Assembly (NCBI GenBank): GCA_040876735.1
Contig: JBBDPC010000148.1
Location: forward strand, 1 to 12,986
Direction of reading: 5' to 3'
Origin: Natronomicrosphaera sp040876735
GTDB taxonomy: Bacteria > Planctomycetota > Phycisphaerae > Phycisphaerales > Phycisphaeraceae
Length of the DNA: 12,986 bases
This document shows positions 1 to 5,286 of this stretch, one piece after another (position 1 is the first letter of the stretch; each line of letters starts with the position of its first letter). The notes beneath the pieces were generated by a model. That model did not search any database and was not told the origin of the DNA. It saw only the letters and a list, made by a program, of their open reading frames with translations. A program made the translations under genes and the position numbers.

Positions 1-21
1 GGGGATCGGAAAGAATTTTAA
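1..21 (+). CDS. Possible C-terminal tail of an upstream gene (partial)
   Basis: Frame 1 reads six sense codons (G-D-R-K-E-F) and then TAA at 19-21. A rho-independent terminator follows at 93-136, which suggests that a plus-strand gene ends near here. In many bacteria the gene before rpsL is rpoC, but six residues are far too few to identify it. The other two frames are open through this short stretch, so even the reading frame is a guess. Confidence 0.2.
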   Translation, partial: GDRKEF

Positions 22-64
22 GCCGAGGGCTGAGTCCGCGAAGCCCCGGATCAGGATGATCGAT

Positions 65-85
65 CCACATCCCACATCGCACATC
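65..85. repeat. Three 7-nt tandem units (CCACATC-like)
   Basis: CCACATC, CCACATC and GCACATC lie head to tail, followed by a C-rich stretch. The tract is non-coding and sits between the probable stop codon of the upstream gene and its terminator. Its function is unknown. It resembles in style the short-period arms of the two large palindromes in this window, although the units differ. Confidence 0.6.
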
Positions 86-92
86 CCCTCAT

Positions 93-136
93 CCCGCCCT
101 TCGCTCGCGGACTCGCTCAGGGGCGGGCGTTTTTTC
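93..136 (+). terminator. Rho-independent terminator of the upstream gene
   Basis: CCCGCCC (93-99) pairs perfectly with GGGCGGG (121-127). The right arm is followed by CG and a run of six T (130-135). The loop of about 21 nt is long for a terminator but contains short GC-rich segments that could pair further. The position upstream of the rpsL promoter fits termination of the preceding plus-strand transcript. Confidence 0.7.
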
Positions 137-161
137 GGATCCTGCGGCCGGGAAACGCTGG

Positions 162-191
162 TTGCAATGCGGGCGGGTGTGCTGCTATACT
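162..191 (+). promoter_or_regulatory. Sigma70-like promoter of rpsL-rpsG
   Basis: TTGCAA (162-167) lies 18 nt upstream of TATACT (186-191), which has a TGC extended -10 directly before it. The -10 matches the consensus at five of six bases and the -35 at four of six. Transcription would start near 198, giving a leader of about 54 nt before the rpsL ATG. It sits just after the upstream terminator, as expected for an independent ribosomal-protein unit. Confidence 0.6.
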
Positions 192-251
192 GCTCGGCTC
201 TGTCGACTGGATCCACGATGGAATTCTGTGCCTGAAGCACTGAGAGCAGCT

Positions 252-626
252 ATGCCGACGATTAATCAACTGGTTCGCAACCCGCGCACGACGCCCAAGG
301 CCAAGAGTAAGGTCAAGGACCTTGACGCCAGCCCGCAGAAGCGCGGTGTCTGCCTCCAGGTCAAGACCGTGACGCCGAAGAAGCCCAACTCCGCCCTCCG
401 CAAGGTCGCCCGCGTGCGATTGAGCAATGGCAAGGAAGTCACGGCCTACATCGGCGGCGAAGGGCACAACCTCCAGGAGCACTCCATCGTGCTCGTCCGC
501 GGCGGCCGGGTGCGCGACCTCCCCGGTGTGCGCTACCACGTGGTCCGCGGCTCGCTGGACACGCTCGGCGTCGACGGCCGCAAGCAGGGTCGGTCGAAGT
601 ACGGCGTCAAGCGCGCCAAGGGCTGA
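252..626 (+). CDS. rpsL: 30S ribosomal protein S12
   Basis: S12 of the small ribosomal subunit, part of the decoding centre, 124 aa like the Escherichia coli protein. The family signature is clear: TPKKPNSALRK at 41-51, GGEGHNLQEHS at 68-78 and DLPGVRYH at 89-96, including Asp89, which is methylthiolated in E. coli. The ATG at 252 is chosen because S12 proteins begin M-x-T-x-N-Q-L; a GTG at 228 would add eight unrelated residues. A GAGAG at 242-246 is a modest ribosome-binding site. Lys43 is the sensitive wild-type residue, but position 88 is Arg (codon CGC at 513-515) instead of the usual Lys. It is first in a two-gene unit with rpsG, 147 nt downstream, behind the promoter at 162-191. Confidence 0.98.
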   Translation: MPTINQLVRNPRTTPKAKSKVKDLDASPQKRGVCLQVKTVTPKKPNSALRKVARVRLSNGKEVTAYIGGEGHNLQEHSIVLVRGGRVRDLPGVRYHVVRGSLDTLGVDGRKQGRSKYGVKRAKG

Positions 627-635
627 ACTCCCAAT

Positions 636-657
636 GCCCCGCATATACATGCGGGGC
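636..657 (+). promoter_or_regulatory. Perfect hairpin in the rpsL-rpsG intercistronic region
   Basis: The 9-bp arms GCCCCGCAT and ATGCGGGGC enclose an ATAC loop, starting ten bases after the rpsL stop. No T-run follows, so a terminator is unlikely. In the E. coli str operon, S7 represses its own translation by binding the S12-S7 intercistronic RNA, and this hairpin sits in the equivalent place. A weaker hairpin follows at 691-709 (CCACC with GGTGG). An S7-binding role is inference from position only. Confidence 0.5.
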
Positions 658-773
658 TCCTCACCGAACAACACCACGGCAAGTAATCGCCCACCGCGTC
701 GGCGGGTGGTGAACAGAACGGTCCCGGCAACGTGATCGGGATGGATGAGCCGTCACACGAGAGAGACCCCACC

Positions 774-1250
774 ATGGCTGGACGCATCACCAAGTCGGCT
801 GAACAGCTCAAGCCCGACCCCCGCTACGGCGACAAGACGCTCGCCCGCTTCATCAACTGCATCATGCGCGACGGCAAGAAGTCGGTCGCGTTGCGCGTCG
901 TCTACGACGCCATGGACGAAATCGAAAAACGCACCGGCGGCGATCCCACCGGCATCGAAATCTTCCACCGGGCGCTTGAGAACGTTCGGCCGGACGTGGA
1001 AGTCCGCTCCAAGCGTGTCGGCGGCGCCAACTACCAGGTGCCGATGCAGGTGAACAAGAAGCGTCAGCAGAGCCTGGCGTTCCGCTGGATCATCAACGCC
1101 GCCCGCGGCGAAAAGGGCCGGCCGATGCACCTGCGTCTCAGCCGGGAGCTGCTGGACGCGGCGCAGAACGAGGGCAAGGCCGTGCAGACCCGCGACCAGA
1201 CCCACCGCATGGCCGACGCCAACAAGGCGTTCGCCCACTTCGCCTGGTAA
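774..1250 (+). CDS. rpsG: 30S ribosomal protein S7
   Basis: S7 is a primary 16S rRNA-binding protein that organises the head of the 30S subunit near the exit site. The product is 158 aa, close to the common length of about 156. Family features are visible: the ALENVRPDVEVRSKRVGGA segment, the YQVP element, the ARG-containing helix near residue 110, and a C-terminal HRMADANKAFAHFAW, where most homologues read AEANKAFAHYRW. The ATG at 774 follows a GAGAGAGA stretch (759-766) at 7 nt spacing; an in-frame ATG at 732 would add 14 non-family residues. It is co-transcribed with rpsL and ends at the terminator at 1285-1314, so no fusA or tuf gene follows. Confidence 0.98.
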   Translation: MAGRITKSAEQLKPDPRYGDKTLARFINCIMRDGKKSVALRVVYDAMDEIEKRTGGDPTGIEIFHRALENVRPDVEVRSKRVGGANYQVPMQVNKKRQQSLAFRWIINAARGEKGRPMHLRLSRELLDAAQNEGKAVQTRDQTHRMADANKAFAHFAW

Positions 1251-1284
1251 CGCCACGCGAACCTGCGACACACGCACCATCAAG

Positions 1285-1314
1285 AACCCCGAGGCCCACG
1301 CCTCGGGGTTTTTT
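1285..1314 (+). terminator. Rho-independent terminator of rpsL-rpsG
   Basis: Perfect 11-bp arms AACCCCGAGGC (1285-1295) and GCCTCGGGGTT (1300-1310) enclose a CCAC loop and run into six consecutive T (1309-1314). It lies 34 nt after the rpsG stop and is the strongest terminator in the window. Confidence 0.93.
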
Positions 1315-1429
1315 CATGTCCCAACAACGTGCACAGTCGTCCAGCGCGGTCCCGGCCCAGACGTTGCGCGATCCTGTACGGCCTCCCACCCTTAACAACC
1401 GGGAGCCGGGTCCGTTTCCAGAACGATTA

Positions 1430-1458
1430 TTTTAACTTTCTGTTACTATTTGTATATT
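1430..1458 (+). promoter_or_regulatory. Probable promoter in an AT-rich tract
   Basis: A sharp AT-rich island (about 1425-1458) interrupts GC-rich DNA upstream of the exported-protein gene. TATATT at 1453-1458 is a five-of-six -10 match. The -35 is weak (TTTTAA at 1430-1435 with 17-nt spacing). TACTAT at 1444-1449, preceded by TGT, is an alternative extended -10. Transcription would start near 1465, giving a leader of roughly 50-80 nt. Confidence 0.45.
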
Positions 1459-1518
1459 GGGCCTTGGGCGAAGCTTCAGGCGGACCGCTGCGGGGCGATG
1501 GCTGTGTGGGGATTTTGC

Positions 1519-2589
1519 ATGAAACCGAGAAAGGGCAACGAGATGATGCAACTGTCGCTGGAACCGGGCACGATGATCGGGGCGGGTGTTGTGGCGCTTT
1601 GCCTGCTGGGCGGCGCGTTCACCGGCCGAGCGCAGGCTGAGGCCGAGGCGCCCGAAGCGGGCCCGGGCCTGGCCGCCGCGTATCCCGCGGACCGGGGCAT
1701 TGCGGCGGACCCGGCGGTCATCTACGCCAGCGGCTTTGAAGACGGCATCGAAGCGCCCCTGGCCCCCCACCGCAAGGGCGTGTCGGTGGTGGAGGATGCG
1801 GAACTGGCACACACCGGCGCCGCCGCGGCGCGGATCGTCGCCACGCGCGGGCAGGACCAGGGCGGCGACCTGGCGATCCAGTGGGACGAAGGCGAGGAGC
1901 AGGTCTTCGTCCGCGTCTACATCCGCTTCGACGAGCAGACGGTCATGCCGCACCATTTCATCAACGTCGGCGGCCACACGCCCACCTACGCATACCGCTG
2001 GGGCGGCGCAGCGGGCCTGCGCCCGCCGGGCGATGAAGATGGTGCCTTCAAGGCCACGCTCGAGCCGCCGAAGGGCCCCAACGACGCGTGGAAGTTTTAC
2101 AGTTACTGGCACGAAATGCGCAGTTGGCAGACGCCCGAGGGCGAGCCGGACGGCCGGCCGAACGCCTACTACGGCAACAACTTCCGCTCGCCCAGACAGA
2201 CCCCCCCGCTGGAGCGGGACACCTGGGTCTGCGTCGAGTACATGATCAAGCTCAACACGATCGGCGAACGCGACGGCGAAATGGCCTTCTGGATCGACGG
2301 CGTGAAGTACGGCCACTGGCGCCCCGGCTCGCCCGTCGGCCGATGGCTGCGCCAGAACTTTTTCACGCAGGGGCAGTACTTCGAAAACTACGAAAACCCG
2401 CAGCCCTTTGAAGGCTTCAGTTGGCGCACGCATCCGAGCCTGAAGGTGAACAAGGCCAGCTTGCAGTGGTACGTGTCGAGTCGCTCGTACGAGAATGCGG
2501 AAGTCGACGAAAACATCGTCTACTTCGACAATCTCGTGATCGCCAACCGCTACATCGGCCCGATCGCGGACGCTGACGAAACGCCGTGA
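1519..2589 (+). CDS. Exported ConA/jelly-roll-like protein, function unknown
   Basis: No named family is recognised with certainty. From the ATG at 1519 (GGGGA at 1507-1511 as ribosome-binding site) the product is 356 aa. It has a basic n-region MKPRK, a hydrophobic core at 19-34 and a likely signal-peptidase site after AQA (38-40). ATGs at 1543 and 1546 have a better AAGGG (1531-1535) but would leave a signal peptide with no positive charge, so the start is uncertain. The mature part is rich in alternating beta-strand sequence: FEDG at 73-76, VFVRVYIRF at 129-137, WKFYSYWHEMRSW at 191-203, GEMAFWIDG at 253-261 and a closing YFDNLVIANRYIGPI at 335-349. This pattern fits a concanavalin-like beta-sandwich of the kind found in LamG domains and polysaccharide lyases. 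Binding or cleavage of a polysaccharide is inference; no catalytic residues are assigned. It is monocistronic, between a promoter at 1430-1458 and a hairpin at 2614-2648. Confidence 0.85.
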   Translation: MKPRKGNEMMQLSLEPGTMIGAGVVALCLLGGAFTGRAQAEAEAPEAGPGLAAAYPADRGIAADPAVIYASGFEDGIEAPLAPHRKGVSVVEDAELAHTGAAAARIVATRGQDQGGDLAIQWDEGEEQVFVRVYIRFDEQTVMPHHFINVGGHTPTYAYRWGGAAGLRPPGDEDGAFKATLEPPKGPNDAWKFYSYWHEMRSWQTPEGEPDGRPNAYYGNNFRSPRQTPPLERDTWVCVEYMIKLNTIGERDGEMAFWIDGVKYGHWRPGSPVGRWLRQNFFTQGQYFENYENPQPFEGFSWRTHPSLKVNKASLQWYVSSRSYENAEVDENIVYFDNLVIANRYIGPIADADETP

Positions 2590-2613
2590 GTCAGCATAAG
2601 TGCAAGGCCCAAC

Positions 2614-2648
2614 ACAGAAGCCCACGGAGAATCTCCGTGGGCTTCTGT
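2614..2648. terminator. Bidirectional hairpin between convergent genes
   Basis: ACAGAAGCCCACGGAGA (2614-2630) and its exact reverse complement (2632-2648) flank a single A, giving a stem of at least 16 bp around a three-base loop. It lies 24 nt after the stop of the exported-protein gene and 23 nt from the stop of the minus-strand oxidoreductase, so it can serve both transcripts. Neither side has a strong T-run, so it may act partly as an mRNA 3'-end stabiliser. Confidence 0.75.
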
Positions 2649-2671
2649 CGTGTGGCCGGGTGGATGGGCGA

Positions 2672-3718
2672 TCAGTCCTTGAGTTTCAGCACACTGCCGC
2701 GTTTGGAGGCGTCCATGGCGGTGAGGATGACGTTGAGGCAGCGGTAGCCTTCCGTGCCGTCGATGGTGGGCTTGCGGTTTTTGAGGATGCAGTCGGTGAA
2801 GGTGTCGATGATGCCGCTGCCGGTCTGGTTTTCGTTGCTGGCGACCTTGCCGACGGCATGTTTTTCGACGTTGCCATTGCGGTATTTCACGACGACGCCG
2901 AACTGCGGGTCCATGGCCAGTTCCATGACGCCGTTCTCGCCGTAGATGGCGGTGTAGTTGCCTTCGCTTCGGCCGTAGTTGGTCCAGGAGGCGACGATGT
3001 AGCCGACTGCGCCCTTCTTGGTGCGGAGGGTGAGGAAGGCGTTGTCGTCGAGGCCGATGAGCTTGCCCCGGCTGTCCTTTTTGTCGCGGGTTTCGATGAT
3101 GCCGCCGACCTCGGTGAACTCGTCGTTGAGCAGGTAGCGCATGAGGTCAGCCTTGTGGACGCCGAGGTCGCCGGTGGCGCCCATGACCGCCAGGTCGGGG
3201 TCGAAGAACCAGCTCTTGGCGCCGTCGAGCGACCAGCCGTCGGGTCCGCCGTGGGCGAAGGCGGTGCGGAAGCTGAGGATTTTGCCCAGCTTGCCCGAGT
3301 CGAGGATTTCGCGGGCCTTGACGTGCGGCGGCATGAGGCGCTGGTTCAGGCCGATCATCAGATGCTTGCGGGCCTTCTTGCTCGCCTCGATCATCTTCTT
3401 GGCGGCGGCACGGGTGGTGGCCATCGGCTTTTCGACCAGCACGTGCTTGCCGGTCTTGAACGCATCAATCGCCTGCGGGGCGTGGAACTTGTTCGGGCCG
3501 CAGACGACCACCGCGTCGCAGTCGACCTCGCGCAGCAGCTTCTTGTAGTCGGTGTAGGCGGCGCAGTCATACTTCGCGGCGACTTCATGCACGCGATGTT
3601 CGAGCGGGTCCATCACCGCGACGATCTTCGCGCGCGGGTTGGCGGCGGCTTCGGGCAGGTGGCGGCGCTGGGCGATCGCGCCGCACGCGAGGACGGCATA
3701 TTTGACTTGCTTGGCCAT
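2672..3718 (-). CDS. Gfo/Idh/MocA family NAD(P)-dependent oxidoreductase
   Basis: Cytoplasmic sugar or polyol dehydrogenase-type protein, 348 aa, a normal family length. Residues 7-16 form the dinucleotide-binding loop (YAVLACGAIA), in which the first Gly of GxGxxA is Ala. The EKP motif is at 96-98, with Lys97 the conserved catalytic or cofactor-contacting Lys. DLGVHKAD at 184-191 carries the conserved His188 and Asp191. The ATG at 3718 follows AAGGAG on the minus strand (plus positions 3728-3733) at about 9 nt, and 26 upstream in-frame residues are not family-like. The family oxidises or reduces hydroxyls of inositols, sugars and sugar derivatives with NAD(P); the substrate cannot be read from sequence. 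It is divergent from another member of the same family across 175 nt. Confidence 0.92.
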   Translation of the reverse strand: MAKQVKYAVLACGAIAQRRHLPEAAANPRAKIVAVMDPLEHRVHEVAAKYDCAAYTDYKKLLREVDCDAVVVCGPNKFHAPQAIDAFKTGKHVLVEKPMATTRAAAKKMIEASKKARKHLMIGLNQRLMPPHVKAREILDSGKLGKILSFRTAFAHGGPDGWSLDGAKSWFFDPDLAVMGATGDLGVHKADLMRYLLNDEFTEVGGIIETRDKKDSRGKLIGLDDNAFLTLRTKKGAVGYIVASWTNYGRSEGNYTAIYGENGVMELAMDPQFGVVVKYRNGNVEKHAVGKVASNENQTGSGIIDTFTDCILKNRKPTIDGTEGYRCLNVILTAMDASKRGSVLKLKD

Positions 3719-3767
3719 GGGTCGAACTCCTTCAAATCCTTCTGGGTGAGGTCTGGATGAAGCGTGG

Positions 3768-3796
3768 ATTGTAGAGCAATCGCGCGGGCCGGTCAT
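3768..3796 (-). promoter_or_regulatory. Probable minus-strand promoter of the oxidoreductase gene
   Basis: On the minus strand, TACAAT (plus 3768-3773) is a five-of-six -10 match. It lies 17 nt downstream of ATGACC (plus 3791-3796), a four-of-six -35. Transcription would start near 3761, with a leader of about 43 nt carrying the AAGGAG site. The ATTG/CAAT half-sites at 3768-3780 form a short dyad over the -10 that could be an operator, but they are too short to be convincing. Confidence 0.45.
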
Positions 3797-3797
3797 C

Positions 3798-3825
3798 TTG
3801 CCAGCGCAGGGCGCGGTGGTACACT
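3798..3825 (+). promoter_or_regulatory. Probable plus-strand promoter of the second oxidoreductase gene
   Basis: TTGCCA (3798-3803, five of six) lies 16 nt before TACACT (3820-3825, four of six), which has a TGG extended -10 in front. The -35 begins two bases beyond the minus-strand -35, so the two promoters are back to back. The leader to the ATG at 3894 is about 62 nt. Confidence 0.5.
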
Positions 3826-3893
3826 CGACGCACGTTTGTCAGACGGGGAAGTCGAGCGATCCATTCAACTCAACGCATCGTGAGGGAAACATC

Positions 3894-5093
3894 ATGGCAG
3901 CGAGCAAGCAGATCAACGTCGGCATGGTGGGGACGAAGTTCATGGGCCGGGCCCACTCCAACGCCTACATGAAGGTCGGCCGGTTCTTCGACCTGCCCCT
4001 GGAGCCGGTGCGTCACACCGTCGCCGGTCGCGACCCGCAGGGCACCGAAGCGTTCGCCAAGCGGTGGAACTGGGCCAACGCCACCACGCGCTGGCAGGAC
4101 CTGGTCGAAAGCGACGAGATCGACCTCGTCGACATCTGCACGCCCAACAACATGCACAAGGACATCGCCATCGCCGCGCTGGAGGCGGGCAAGCACGTCG
4201 CCTGCGAGAAGCCGTTGAGCTACACGCTTGACGAAGCCCGCGAGATGCGCGACGCCGCGAAGAAGGCCAAGCGGAAGAAGGCGCAGACCTTCGTCTGGTT
4301 CAGCTATCGCGGCTGCCCGGCCGTGTCGTTCGCCCGGCAACTGGTGCGGGAAGGCAAGATCGGCCGCATCTACCACGTCCGCGCCAACTACCTCCAGGGC
4401 TGGGCCGGTCCCGGCACGCCGCTGGTCTGGCGGTTCCGCAAGGACGTGGCGGGCTCAGGCTCGCACGGCGACCTCGGGGCGCACTCGATCGACACCGCCC
4501 GCTTCATCACCGGCGAAGAGATCACCGACATCTGCGGCGGCATCGAAGAGACCTTCATCAAGCAGCGCCCCCTGCCCGGCGACGAGGGCGGCAACATCAA
4601 GGGCAAGGCCGGCAGCGGGCCGAAGAAAATGGGCAAGGTCACCGTCGACGACGCGGTGCTCTTCCTCGCCCGCTTCAAGGGCGGTGCGGTCGCCAGCTTC
4701 GAGGCCACCCGCTTCGCCATCGGCTGCCAGAACGAAAACAAGATCGAGATCCACGGCGAAAAGGGCGCCATCCGCTGGAACTTCGAAGACATGAACGTGC
4801 TCTGGTACTACAACGCCGACGCCGACCCCGAAACCGCCGGCTGGCAGCGCGTCATGGTCACCGACTCCGACCACCACCCGTTCGCCCACGCCTGGTGGCC
4901 CGACGCGCACGTGCTCGGCTACGAGCATGGCTTCATCAACCTCGCCTCCTCCATGTTCAACCAGCTCGGCGGCGGCAAAATCGAAGTGCCCATGCCCGAC
5001 TTCGACGACGCCTACCAGACCCAGCGCGTCCTCGAAGCCGCCACGCTCTCGGCCCGCAACCGCACGTGGGTGAAGATGAGCGATGTCAAATAA
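3894..5093 (+). CDS. Gfo/Idh/MocA family NAD(P)-dependent oxidoreductase
   Basis: Second member of the family, 399 aa, clearly different from the minus-strand one. The Rossmann loop is at 9-20 (VGMVGTKFMGRA), VDICTPN at 79-85, EKPLSYT at 105-111 with conserved Lys106, and HGDLGAHSID at 191-200 with conserved His197 and Asp200. The C-terminal alpha/beta domain includes VTVDDAVLFLARFKGGAVAS and GYEHGFINLAS, typical of the longer subgroup of about 380-400 aa common in planctomycete and Bacteroidota sugar-degradation loci (recalled, not searched). The ATG at 3894 has GAGGGA (3882-3887) about 6 nt upstream, and the 32 preceding in-frame residues are not family-like. The probable role is redox interconversion of a sugar or keto-sugar in the cytoplasm; the substrate is unknown. 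No convincing terminator hairpin with a T-run follows, only the palindrome at 5116-5249. Confidence 0.93.
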   Translation: MAASKQINVGMVGTKFMGRAHSNAYMKVGRFFDLPLEPVRHTVAGRDPQGTEAFAKRWNWANATTRWQDLVESDEIDLVDICTPNNMHKDIAIAALEAGKHVACEKPLSYTLDEAREMRDAAKKAKRKKAQTFVWFSYRGCPAVSFARQLVREGKIGRIYHVRANYLQGWAGPGTPLVWRFRKDVAGSGSHGDLGAHSIDTARFITGEEITDICGGIEETFIKQRPLPGDEGGNIKGKAGSGPKKMGKVTVDDAVLFLARFKGGAVASFEATRFAIGCQNENKIEIHGEKGAIRWNFEDMNVLWYYNADADPETAGWQRVMVTDSDHHPFAHAWWPDAHVLGYEHGFINLASSMFNQLGGGKIEVPMPDFDDAYQTQRVLEAATLSARNRTWVKMSDVK

Positions 5094-5115
5094 CGACGCG
5101 ACATGTCATCGCCAC

Positions 5116-5249
5116 TGAGGAATCACAAAGGACACAAAGACGCGAAGGACACAAAGAGGAAAGGGAAGGGATTGATGGAAGATGCATCCCAACCATCACC
5201 CTGCACTTTTCTTTGTGTGCTTTGTGCTCTTCGTGTCCGTTGTGATTCA
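5116..5249. repeat. Imperfect palindrome with short-period arms (element A)
   Basis: The left arm (about 5116-5178) reads as repeated units such as CACAAAGGA, CACAAAGAC, GCGAAGGA and CACAAAGAG. The right arm (about 5193-5249) is its imperfect reverse complement, with units such as CTTTGTGTG and CTTCGTGTC. Inner pairing continues through TGATGG and CCATCA to a loop of about 14 nt containing ATGCAT. It lies in the 193-nt gap between two convergent genes and could form a hairpin of about 60 bp with mismatches in RNA or single-stranded DNA. One arm is A/G-rich and the other C/T-rich. It may act as a terminator or 3'-end stabiliser, or be a dispersed non-coding repeat; nothing here decides between these. 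Confidence 0.75.
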
Positions 5250-5286
5250 CCGAATCGCCCCCGCCCGTACGTCTGACGATGTGTCA

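Noticed and set aside
636..657. Terminator between rpsL and rpsG
   Set aside because: The hairpin is perfect but no T-run follows, and rpsG has no separate good promoter in the spacer. A regulatory or processing role fits better.
1432..2625. Long minus-strand open frame (397 aa) opposite the exported-protein gene
   Set aside because: High-GC shadow frame. The plus-strand frame has a signal peptide, motif-like structure, promoter and ribosome-binding site, while the minus-strand product is V/A/R-rich with no recognisable features.
2600..3760. Plus-strand open frame (386 aa) opposite the minus-strand oxidoreductase
   Set aside because: The minus-strand frame is an unmistakable Gfo/Idh/MocA protein with a good ribosome-binding site. 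The plus frame starts inside the hairpin between convergent genes and is an antisense shadow.
5116..5249. CRISPR-like array suggested by repeated CACAAAG units
   Set aside because: The units are only 8-9 nt, contiguous without unique spacers, and inverted in the second half. This is a palindrome with periodic arms, not repeat-spacer structure.
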